A program made the position numbers and the translations under genes. Of a stretch of 64,000 bases of DNA, positions 18,795 to 26,900 are shown one piece after another. How positions within the stretch are numbered: the first letter of the stretch is position 1; each line of letters opens with the position of its first letter. This DNA comes from an uncultured bacterium. GTDB lineage: Bacteria; Bacteroidota; Bacteroidia; Bacteroidales; Muribaculaceae. The notes beneath the pieces are model-generated. The model was not told the DNA's origin, ran no database searches, and saw only the letters and a list, made by a program, of their open reading frames with translations. The stretch lies in assembly GCA_905214735.1 (NCBI GenBank), contig CAJMNI010000010.1, positions 8,635 through 72,634 of the forward strand, read 5' to 3'.

Positions 18795-20420
18795 TCATCG
18801 GTCGATGTCGGGGATCACGAAGTCGAGGGCGGCGCCGATGGTGATGAGGTCGGCGATCATATAACCCGTGCAGGTGAGGTCCATCACTCCCACGAGGTTG
18901 AAGCAGGGGCTCTGGAAGTGCATGCGGTAAGGGGTCTTCTCGCCGGTCGACTCGATGTAGACGCCGAATGTGCCTCGGCTTGCCTCCACCTGCTGATACC
19001 AGCGGCCGGCGGGGAGCTTTATGATCTTCGGCACCTGGGCGCGGATCTCACCCTCGGGAATCCTGTCGACAAGCTGCTCAAGGATTCGGCAGCTCTGCTC
19101 GATCTCCTTCATGCGCACCATATAGCGCGAATAGGAGTCGCAGCCGTCGAGGAGCACCTCGTCGAATTCAACCTCGCCATAGCATGCGTAGGGGTGTTTC
19201 TTGCGGCAGTCGTTGCTCCAGTTGGAGCCGCGTCCGCTCGGACCGGTGATGGCGTAGTTGATGGCATCCTCCTTCGAGAGCTTGCCCACGCCCACCAGAC
19301 GGTTCTTGGCGATAAGGTTGCCGCTGAACACCTTGTGATACTCCTTCAGGCGCGAAGGCATGATCTCGATCAGATGCTTCACATCTTTCACGAAGTCGGG
19401 GTGAAGGTCGGCCATCACACCGCCGATCACGTTATAGTTGAGCGACATGCGGGCGCCGCAGGTTTTCTCGAAGATGTCGAGCACGAGTTCGCGCTCGCGG
19501 AAGCCGTAGAAGAACGCCGTGGTGGCGCCGAGGTCCATCGCGGTGCAACCGAACGAAAGCAGGTGGGACGAGATGCGCATCAGCTCGTCCATCATCGTGC
19601 GGATCACCTGGGCGCGGCGGGGCACCTCAATGCCCAGAGCCTTCTCGATGCACATGCAGAGGCAGTGACGGTTCTGCATTGCCGACATATAGTCCATACG
19701 GTCGGTGAAGTGAAGCGTCTGTGGATACGACAGACCTTCCGTCAGTTTCTCGATGCCGCGGTGGATATAGCCCGACACAACGTCTACCTTCTTCACCATC
19801 TCGCCGTCGATCGATGCGCGGAAACGCATCACGCCGTGGGTCGAGGGGTGCTGCGGGCCGATGTTCACCACGTAATCGTCGGCGTCGAACACTTTGCCGG
19901 GAGTTTCTTTCAGTTTACCCTCCTCGTCGAGAGAATATGTGCGGGTGTCGTCTTCGTTGATCTCGTCGTCGAGGCGGATCGGGTTCAGCTCCGGGTTGGC
20001 GTCGTAATCCTTGCGGAGGGGGTGTCCAACCCAGTCGTTGCGCAGGAAGAAGCGGCGCATGTCGGGATGGTTCACGAACTTGATGCCGAACATGTCGTAG
20101 GCCTCGCGTTCCTGGAAGTTGGCGACTTTCCAGATGTCGCTGACAGTGTGGATATAAGCGTTGTCGCGGTCGGCGGCAACCACCTTCACCGAGATCACCT
20201 CCCAGTCGCGGCTTGTGGCCGTGAGATAATAGATCACTCCGAGGCTATCCTTCCAGTCCATGCCGACAAGCGCGGTCAGCACGTCGAAATGAAGCTTGTC
20301 GCGGAGGGCGAGAGCCACATCATGCCAGTCTTTCTCGGCCACGTTCACAAGAAGCGTGTCGCCTTCCTCGAAAGTCGCGGCCGGATATATCTTTTGAATT
20401 TGTTCTTTAATATCGCTCAT
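18795..20420 (-). CDS. nuoCD: NADH-quinone oxidoreductase subunits C and D, fused
   Basis: A 541-residue fusion. Residues 1-160 are the 30-kDa NuoC domain (DMFGIKFVNHPDMRRFFLRN). A short acidic linker follows, then NuoD from about 165, opening YVVNIGPQHPSTHGVMRFRA, the 49-kDa subunit that forms the quinone site with NuoB. It ends in the conserved DFVIPDIDR, where the near-terminal Asp and Arg are typical. C-D fusion is known in several phyla. It starts 44 bases after nuoB, with a small hairpin in the spacer. Confidence 0.97.
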   Translation of the reverse strand: MSDIKEQIQKIYPAATFEEGDTLLVNVAEKDWHDVALALRDKLHFDVLTALVGMDWKDSLGVIYYLTATSRDWEVISVKVVAADRDNAYIHTVSDIWKVANFQEREAYDMFGIKFVNHPDMRRFFLRNDWVGHPLRKDYDANPELNPIRLDDEINEDDTRTYSLDEEGKLKETPGKVFDADDYVVNIGPQHPSTHGVMRFRASIDGEMVKKVDVVSGYIHRGIEKLTEGLSYPQTLHFTDRMDYMSAMQNRHCLCMCIEKALGIEVPRRAQVIRTMMDELMRISSHLLSFGCTAMDLGATTAFFYGFRERELVLDIFEKTCGARMSLNYNVIGGVMADLHPDFVKDVKHLIEIMPSRLKEYHKVFSGNLIAKNRLVGVGKLSKEDAINYAITGPSGRGSNWSNDCRKKHPYACYGEVEFDEVLLDGCDSYSRYMVRMKEIEQSCRILEQLVDRIPEGEIRAQVPKIIKLPAGRWYQQVEASRGTFGVYIESTGEKTPYRMHFQSPCFNLVGVMDLTCTGYMIADLITIGAALDFVIPDIDR

Positions 20421-20444
20421 TTCAGATAGATATGCTTTGTTATG

Positions 20445-20464
20445 CCTGCAGACGCGCTGTCAGG
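20445..20464 (-). promoter_or_regulatory. Small hairpin after nuoB
   Basis: CCTG-CAG pairs with CTG-CAGG over 7 bp with one bulged base, directly after the nuoB stop. No U tract. Its presence shows that intercistronic hairpins in this block are not limited to atp junctions. Confidence 0.4.
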
Positions 20465-21079
20465 TCAGCCGATCTGGCCCTTCTCCTCGGGATGCTCGGC
20501 AAAAAATTCGTCGATTTTCTCTTTTCTGTTGGCGCCGCCGAAAAACTTCTGCACCTTGATCTTGCGCTGAAGCTGCATCAGGCCGTAGAACATTGCCTCC
20601 GGACGCGGAGGGCAGCCGGGCACATAGACATCGACGGGAAGGATCTCGTCGACACCCTTAACCACGCAGTATGAATTTTTGAACGGGCCTCCCGACACGG
20701 CGCAACCGCCGCAGGCTATCACATATTTCGGCTCGGCAAGCTGCTCGTAGAGACGGCGAAGAGCCGGAGCCATGCGGTGAACGATCGTGCCCTGCACCAT
20801 TATATAGTCGGCCTGGCGGGGAGAGTTGCGGGCAACTTCGAAACCGAAACGCGCCATGTCGTAACGGGCTGCGCCGAGACACATGAACTCGATGGCGCAG
20901 CAGCTCGTGCCGAAGCAGAGAGGCCACAGCGAGTTGGCCCGGCCCCAGTTGATAAGCTCGTCGAATTTGCCAACCACCACGTTGGCACCTGTAGCGTTCA
21001 ACTCCTCAACGAGCTTGTCGATATACTCGTTATTCTTGAAGTCTTCGCGCTTCATGCTTTTAATCTTGTCTAATCCCAT
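20465..21079 (-). CDS. nuoB: NADH-quinone oxidoreductase subunit B
   Basis: A 204-residue subunit holding cluster N2, the last [4Fe-4S] cluster before quinone. The adjacent cysteines are Cys60-Cys61 (FGTSCCAIEFM), with further ligands in ACGGCAVSGG and VPGCPPRPEAM. It overlaps the end of nuoA by 10 bases, so translation is likely coupled. The C-terminal ~25 residues are charged and extend past the usual end. Confidence 0.97.
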   Translation of the reverse strand: MGLDKIKSMKREDFKNNEYIDKLVEELNATGANVVVGKFDELINWGRANSLWPLCFGTSCCAIEFMCLGAARYDMARFGFEVARNSPRQADYIMVQGTIVHRMAPALRRLYEQLAEPKYVIACGGCAVSGGPFKNSYCVVKGVDEILPVDVYVPGCPPRPEAMFYGLMQLQRKIKVQKFFGGANRKEKIDEFFAEHPEEKGQIG

Positions 21080-21441
21080 TTAAGAGCTCCTTTCTTCCAG
21101 GCGTATGCCAGACCTAAAATAAGAACAAACATGAAAATTCCGATGCAGAGGAGGCCCTGCGGACCGAGTGTCTTCATCACTACCGACCAGGGATAGAGAA
21201 AGACAACCTCCACGTCAAACAGAAGAAAGAGGATAGCAAAAATATAATAGCCGGCCTTAAACTGAATCATCGACTCCCCGCGCGTGGGGATACCGCATTC
21301 GTAAGGCTCGGCCTTCTTTACCGAGAATGACCTCGGGGAAATCAATTTTGCTATAAGCAGGGCGGCGAACACCAATCCAAGGCCTGTCAGCACCGCAGTG
21401 ATTGACAGAGCCCCCTGGCTTATTGCGCACATTAAATTCAT
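21070..21441 (-). CDS. nuoA: NADH-quinone oxidoreductase subunit A
   Basis: A 123-residue protein with three membrane helices at the junction of the two arms. Recognised by KAEPYECGIPTRG, with the loop cysteine that moves between enzyme states, and LFDVEVVFLYPW in helix 2. Length is normal. It is the first gene of the 18-gene block; the promoter lies 118 bases upstream. Confidence 0.97.
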   Translation of the reverse strand: MNLMCAISQGALSITAVLTGLGLVFAALLIAKLISPRSFSVKKAEPYECGIPTRGESMIQFKAGYYIFAILFLLFDVEVVFLYPWSVVMKTLGPQGLLCIGIFMFVLILGLAYAWKKGALKWD

Positions 21442-21558
21442 ATCCTGTTTTTATTTAATGAGTTAGGGTAGTTCATTTTTACATGGTAAACGGACGTGAC
21501 CACTCCGGATTTCCACCCGAAACTACGTCACGCCTTGAAGTCTACACGACTTTCAGCG

Positions 21559-21589
21559 CAAATTTAACCATTTTTTCTCAAAAAACAAT
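21559..21589 (-). promoter_or_regulatory. Promoter of the nuo/atp block
   Basis: Minus-strand -7 box TAAATTTG (plus 21559-21566) lies 19 bases from an ATTG (plus CAAT 21586-21589) in place of TTTG. The leader to nuoA is about 110 bases. It is the only convincing promoter found for the 18 genes. Confidence 0.65.
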
Positions 21590-21690
21590 AAAATATGCAA
21601 TCTTTATCGCCACTTTTTATCTACAACCCGTTTTTCACCATTCCTTATCCGTTTCTTTTTTCACCTCCCCCGCACCATGTCAAAACGAAA

Positions 21691-21724
21691 CGCCTTCCGC
21701 CGGTTTTTCACCGTTCGGAAGGCG
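21691..21724 (-). terminator. Terminator after the 21844 lipoprotein gene
   Basis: CGCCTTCCG (21691-21699) pairs perfectly with CGGAAGGCG (21716-21724), with an inner CGG/CCG. On the minus strand the stem is followed by TTTCGTTTTG. It isolates the lipoprotein gene from the nuo promoter. Confidence 0.75.
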
Positions 21725-21843
21725 CTTATGATAGATTTTTGATATTAATGGATGATCCCCGTGCGAAAAAAATTTTTCGTCAGAATTCTTTTGCCGGAAT
21801 TCTTTAAGCTGTTTCCGGAAAGAATTTTTCGGGGTCCGAAAAT

Positions 21844-22776
21844 TTATTTGTCGCTTTTGCCGACCACATTGCAGCTGCCGTCGGTGAAGACAGCCTTCAG
21901 ATTGCCGCCCATCAGCTCGTAGCTGCCGTTGGCAGCGCGGAGGAAGCCGAATTTGTCGTTATGCACATTGAATTCGATCTTGTCGATGTTGAAGCCGGGA
22001 ACAGGCGTAAGCTTGCCGTCGGCAACCTGGCTTACGGCCACGTTGGTGCCGGAGATTATGTAACCGGTGCTGACGAATTTGAGATCGAGACCTTTGACCG
22101 CGATGGTCATCTTAGGCATCCCCTGGGCGAACTGCGCGTTGACCAGATAGAGATCGGCCGTATATTTCGACGCATCCTGCAGATTCAGTACCACGCGGTA
22201 AATGATATCCTTGTTGGGCTCCTGCGTCGCGCCGTTGGCGGTGGCGATCGTCGTTCCCTTGAAGCAGGCGTCGGCCGCGAAGGTGCGCACCAGGCAATTC
22301 TCTGTCTTGTAGGTCATGTTGGTATAGAGCGAGCTGTAAACCACCTTCTCCAGACCGGGAATCAGCGTGGGGCAGATATAGAAGCCGTCGGTGAGAAGCG
22401 CCTTCAGGTCGGTCACAGGCTGGCCGGCCTCCATCTTCGGGGCTGCCACGTTGAACTCATAACCGACGTAATTGCCGTTGTCGATGCTCGTGTAGATTCC
22501 GGAGAGGTAATCGAAATCGGCTGCCTTGAACGATATCGACTTGTCGGCCGAGAGCTGAACGCGCTCACTGGTAAGGGCTGCTTTGGCGGAATATGATTCG
22601 AATTCGAAGCTGTAGGTTGCCTGCGACACATAGGGATTGGCCGCGCCGTTGAGCGAGGTGACGAGATTGTAGACTCTGCTGTTCCATGTCGTGGTGTTGT
22701 GGCTTTCGCTGTCGCTGCACGATGTCAAAGCCACGGCAGCAAGACCGGCTGCTGCAATGAGGATGTGTTTCTTCAT
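21844..22776 (-). CDS. Lipoprotein of unknown family
   Basis: A 310-residue exported lipoprotein. I place the start at the ATG at 22776, not the in-frame ATG 11 codons upstream, because MKKHILIAAAGLAAVALTSC then forms a perfect lipoprotein signal with the lipobox LTSC. The mature part is beta-rich, with two weakly similar halves and no motif I recognise; the last strand region reads FLRAANGSYELMGGNLKAVF. It should be anchored in the outer membrane, facing the periplasm or the outside. It is monocistronic and divergent from rnz. Its function is unknown; such lipoproteins are common in Bacteroidales. Confidence 0.8.
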   Translation of the reverse strand: MKKHILIAAAGLAAVALTSCSDSESHNTTTWNSRVYNLVTSLNGAANPYVSQATYSFEFESYSAKAALTSERVQLSADKSISFKAADFDYLSGIYTSIDNGNYVGYEFNVAAPKMEAGQPVTDLKALLTDGFYICPTLIPGLEKVVYSSLYTNMTYKTENCLVRTFAADACFKGTTIATANGATQEPNKDIIYRVVLNLQDASKYTADLYLVNAQFAQGMPKMTIAVKGLDLKFVSTGYIISGTNVAVSQVADGKLTPVPGFNIDKIEFNVHNDKFGFLRAANGSYELMGGNLKAVFTDGSCNVVGKSDK

Positions 22777-22917
22777 TTCTATTTTGATGTTCGTTATTAT
22801 AGATTGCAATGATAGTTTGTGCTTTTATGTAACGAATTTACTTTTTATATATTATACCCGGCCCCTTCCCCACCCTTTCCAACGCAATAAACCTCCCCTC
22901 CGCACCGATTAATAAAT

Positions 22918-23832
22918 ATGTCAGATTTCAGCATTCACACTCTCGGCTGCGGTTCGGCGAAACCGACTCTCCGCCATAATCCCTCCTCCACGGTGATCGA
23001 CTACCGGGGCAACCTCTTCATGATCGACTGCGGCGAAGGGACACAGGTGGCCTTCATGCGCCAGCGGCTCAATTTCTCGCGCCTGCGTCATATTTTCATC
23101 ACCCATGCCCACGGCGACCACGTGCTCGGTCTGCCGGGACTGATCTCGACCCTCGGCCTCGGAGGCCAGGGGGGACGGCTCACAATCCACACCCTCGAGC
23201 CGGGTTACCGCTTTCTCACCACAGTGCTCTCCTGTTTCGACGACGATTTGACTTTCAAAATCGATTACGACGTGATCCGTCCCGAGGAGGCAGTGATCAT
23301 GGAGACTCCTTCGCTGACGGTACGCACCATTCCGCTGCAGCACCGCGTGCCGACCGTCGGTTTCGTGTTTGAGGAGAAACCGAAACCGCGTCATCTCCTT
23401 GGCGACATGCTCGATTTCCACAACGTACCGGTGGCAGTGCGCCCCGACCTCAAATGGGGCGCCGATTTCGTGAAACCCGACGGCACGGTGATTCCCAACG
23501 CCCGGCTCACCTCCGACCCCGCCCCCTCGCTGAGCTATGCCCACATCTCCGACACCCGCTACATCCCCTCCATAGCGGAGAAGATCGGCCCCGTCGACCT
23601 TCTTTTCCACGAGACCACATATCTCGAGGAGTCGAAGTCGCTCGCGAAGAAATATTTCCACTCCACAGCCATCCAGGCGGCCACCGTGGCGCGCGACGCC
23701 GGGGCTAAGGCTCTCCTCACCGGTCATTACTCCGCCCGATATCCCGACTGCGAGGAAAAATTCAAGGAGGAGGCCGAGACCGTTTTTCCCAACGTGATCC
23801 TAAACCGCGAAGGACTGGTGACCAAACTGTGA
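22918..23832 (+). CDS. rnz: Ribonuclease Z (tRNase Z)
   Basis: A 304-residue metallo-beta-lactamase-fold endonuclease that trims the 3' trailer of tRNA precursors. The zinc motif is HAHGDH at residues 63-68, followed by VLGLPGLIST; further ligands lie in YAHISDTRY (Asp), FHETTY and LLTGHYSARY. The N-terminal LGCGSAKPTLRHNPSS and length match bacterial short-form RNase Z. It is the only gene on its strand here and ends in a strong bidirectional terminator. Confidence 0.95.
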   Translation: MSDFSIHTLGCGSAKPTLRHNPSSTVIDYRGNLFMIDCGEGTQVAFMRQRLNFSRLRHIFITHAHGDHVLGLPGLISTLGLGGQGGRLTIHTLEPGYRFLTTVLSCFDDDLTFKIDYDVIRPEEAVIMETPSLTVRTIPLQHRVPTVGFVFEEKPKPRHLLGDMLDFHNVPVAVRPDLKWGADFVKPDGTVIPNARLTSDPAPSLSYAHISDTRYIPSIAEKIGPVDLLFHETTYLEESKSLAKKYFHSTAIQAATVARDAGAKALLTGHYSARYPDCEEKFKEEAETVFPNVILNREGLVTKL

Positions 23833-23859
23833 CACCACTCCCCTCCCTCGCTCCCATAA

Positions 23860-23896
23860 AAACATCCCCGCCGGCAGCGCGCCGACGGGGATGTTT
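23860..23896. terminator. Bidirectional terminator, rnz / alpha-2-macroglobulin
   Basis: AAACATCCCCG (23860-23870) and CGGGGATGTTT (23886-23896) form a perfect 11-bp outer stem with T/A runs on both sides. It lies between convergent stop codons at 23832 and 23914 and can serve both strands. Confidence 0.85.
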
Positions 23897-23913
23897 TTCA
23901 TTATCTCTTTCAG

Positions 23914-26900
23914 TTATTTTTCCACTGTCAGTTCAGCTCCGGCCGAGTGGGCCACGATCATCGGAGCATATTGCGACTGGGCGGTTGCTATGCCTAAGGA
24001 GTATGTCCCTTCGCGGTCGGCGAAGCAGTCGTAGCTGATCACGTGGGTTCCCTTCGGCAGGAAGGGGATGAAGAGGTTGGTGGCGTCGTTGCGGACTTCG
24101 CGGTAGAACCAGAGGCCGTCGCTCGAGGTGTAACCGGAGAGCTGCTCGGCCGGTTCGAGACATGCCGACCTGCCGTCGGTGACCGCCACATAATCCATGT
24201 CGCGGTCGCAGACGATGGTAAGCGTCACGCGGATGCGGTCGCCGGTCTTGACTTTCCCTGCGGTCGCCACTCCGTCAGCGCCGATGGAGTAGACACTCTT
24301 CTCTATGCGGAGTTCGTTGACCGAGGCGGGTTTCACGTCGAGGATCGGCGAAACATACTGCGCCATCACCCCACCCCAAGCGGGACCTTCGGAGCTCTTG
24401 GCAATGCTCAGTTTCTTGCCCGAAGCCTCCTTCTCGCCGAGCGTCATGGTGAAGCTGCCGGTGTACTTGGCGATGTGCGGCGGCTCGATCCGTTTTCCGT
24501 CGAGGGTTATAACCGGTTGGGCGGAGGGAGCCGTCCATTTGATGCCTGTCGTCAGTATGGCATGGATCACTTCGCAGGTGTTGCTGCGGTCGCCCCAGTC
24601 TTCGGTCTGCTTGGAGAGGAGCAGCCACTGGCGGAGGGCATCGACCGACGGCGCCTGCGGTTCTATCTCGGCAAACGCCTCCAGAACCTGCGCGGTGGTG
24701 ATTAGGCGGTTGAAGCCGTCCCACGAAGAGTCGAGGTTGTCATACCACATCCCTTTCTCGGGCGTCGACATGGCATATTGGCGGAGCGATTCGAGAATGC
24801 CGGCGGCCGCCTTGGGCTCGTTGCGGCGCGACAGCAAGGTGGCTGCCGTTGCCTTGTCGTAGATGGAGAAGCCTTTCCAGCCTCCGCGCACAGCCTTCAT
24901 CGCCTCGCGCTCCAGCGCACCGAAGCCGTTGGTGGCTTTCATCTGCGGGAAGGCGCTCTTTATATATAGATAATTGAGCAGGCTGCTGACGGAGAACCAG
25001 CGCTTGCCGCCGTTGCGTCCCGATTCGATCCAGGCGTCGGTGAGTTCTTTGTCGCAGAAAGCAAACGCTTTCTTTGCCATCGCTTCGGCGCCGTCGGGAA
25101 GATAACCCATCGTGCGGAGCATGGAGAGAGTTAGCAGAACGCGCCCGGTGATATATTCCGACGAACGCATGTCGGGGCACCAGCTCCAGCCGCCGTCGGC
25201 CATCTGAGTCTTCTTGAGCGTTGCCATTATCGCGTCGACCCCCTTTTGGGCACGGTCGCTGTCGGTGTAATCGGTGAGGCTGCTCATCCTGAGGGTTTCG
25301 GCGGCGGCTGAGTTCACCCAGGGAGTGTTGTTGAGCGCCACGGTCTTGAGCTCGCTGTTCTTCTGCAGGTTGGAGACGAGCGTGGAGTCGGCGGCGTTGG
25401 ACGGATCGGCCATCTCGCGCAGTGCCTTTGCTATGTCGGGATAATTCTTGCAGATGCCGGCTGCCACGGCGTTTCCGTAGAGAGCCTCCGCCTGCGAGAG
25501 AGTGTTGACCGAACCGGGTTCGACGATGCCGGGGAGCGCCGTGACAACCTCCCATACGGGATTGTCGCAATATTGCAGCGTCACCTTCGATCCTTTCTCG
25601 AATTTCGGAAGCTTCACCTCTTTGTCACCTACACCCGGTTGGATATAGAATGTTGTCGATTCGGTCACCGGAGTCGAGCTCGGATAAACGGGTATGATGG
25701 TCTGTTCGCCGTCGCTGCAGCCGTCGCCGAATGCATAGGCGCGGATCGCCAGCTCGGAATATTCCGCACTTACGGGATATTCGATGCTTATCACGGTTGA
25801 GGCCGAGGGTGCGAGTTCCGTGGCGGCGGGGGAAACTGAAGCTATCACCTTTCCGCTGAGGGGATCGACTATCTCGATCTTTCCGCTCACAGCCATAGCC
25901 TTGTCGCTGTTGTTGAAGAGCGTGGCGGCCACTGCTGCTTTGTCGCCGGTGCGCAGGAAGCGCGGTGCGTTGAGCTGAGCCATAACCCGTTTGGCCGACA
26001 CGGCCTCCATGCTGCTCACGGCTGCAAGCATGTCGGAGGTGTAGCCCGCTATCTGGAACTGCCATGTGCCGACAAACTGCGGAGCCTCGAATTCAACGGT
26101 CGCAATGCCGTCGGCGTCGGTCACGAGCGCCGGCATGAAGAAGGCGAGCGGACAGTCGGTGGAGCGGAGCGTCACCTCAGGTTCTTTATTATTCTTCACC
26201 TTTTCCTCGGCCAACATGCCGCCATCGGTCGCACCCACGGCGGCATCGGGCGATTCAATGGCTGCCTCCTCTTGAGTGACTTCCATTCCGTCGGCCATGT
26301 CGTTGAGCACGGCATTCGTCTGCTTGGCGGCCATCTTCATCAGACGCGCCGAACGAGACGTTGCGAAATTGTAATAGATGGTTCCCTCCTGATAGAGAGA
26401 ATAACCGTAAGTCTGGAACGAAGGCAGAATGAATTGTTTCAGCTTGCCGTCGATGAGGTCTTGCGCCACAGTGGTGTAGCCGGTCAGGAAACCGGGGCGG
26501 TCGAAGCTCATGCTGTTGCTCACTCCCCGGCTGAGCGACGACCTCGGGTTGAGATTCCATTCGAAGGGATAGATGGAGTTGAGCGATCTGTCGCTCATCA
26601 CGGCCATCACCGGAATGTTGGCCATCGGTTTGCCGTCGATTTCGAAACGGAATTTCCAGGTCTCGCGAGCGCCGGGCTCTATCTTGTCGCGGAATGTCTC
26701 GCTCTTCACCGCGAGGCGTTCGCGCTGCTTTGCAGGAACGAGCGTGACGCTCTTGTATATCTGCTTGAAGTCGCGGGTGGAGAGGAAGACCACGCTCCCC
26801 CGCTCGTTGTCGGCCGGGGCGGGAAGGTTGACAGTGACGAATCCTTTATCCACTTTCACCCATCGGGTTTCGGCCGCCTTGTCGCCGTTGACGATCCGGG

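Larger units (their letters stand above)
21442..21843. other. Spacer upstream of nuoA
   Basis: Contains the nuo promoter (21559-21589), the lipoprotein terminator (21691-21724), and next to the lipoprotein stop a small TTTTCGG/CCGAAAA stem (about 21825-21841). No gene is visible. Confidence 0.6.

Noticed and set aside
18783..20429. Plus-strand frame opposite nuoCD; similar frames opposite dnaJ (33936-35807), the S9 peptidase (37412-39547), susC (51444-53882) and the antiporter (60615-61910, minus)
   Set aside because: The opposite strand carries a complete recognised protein in each case, and the shadow translations show no family features.
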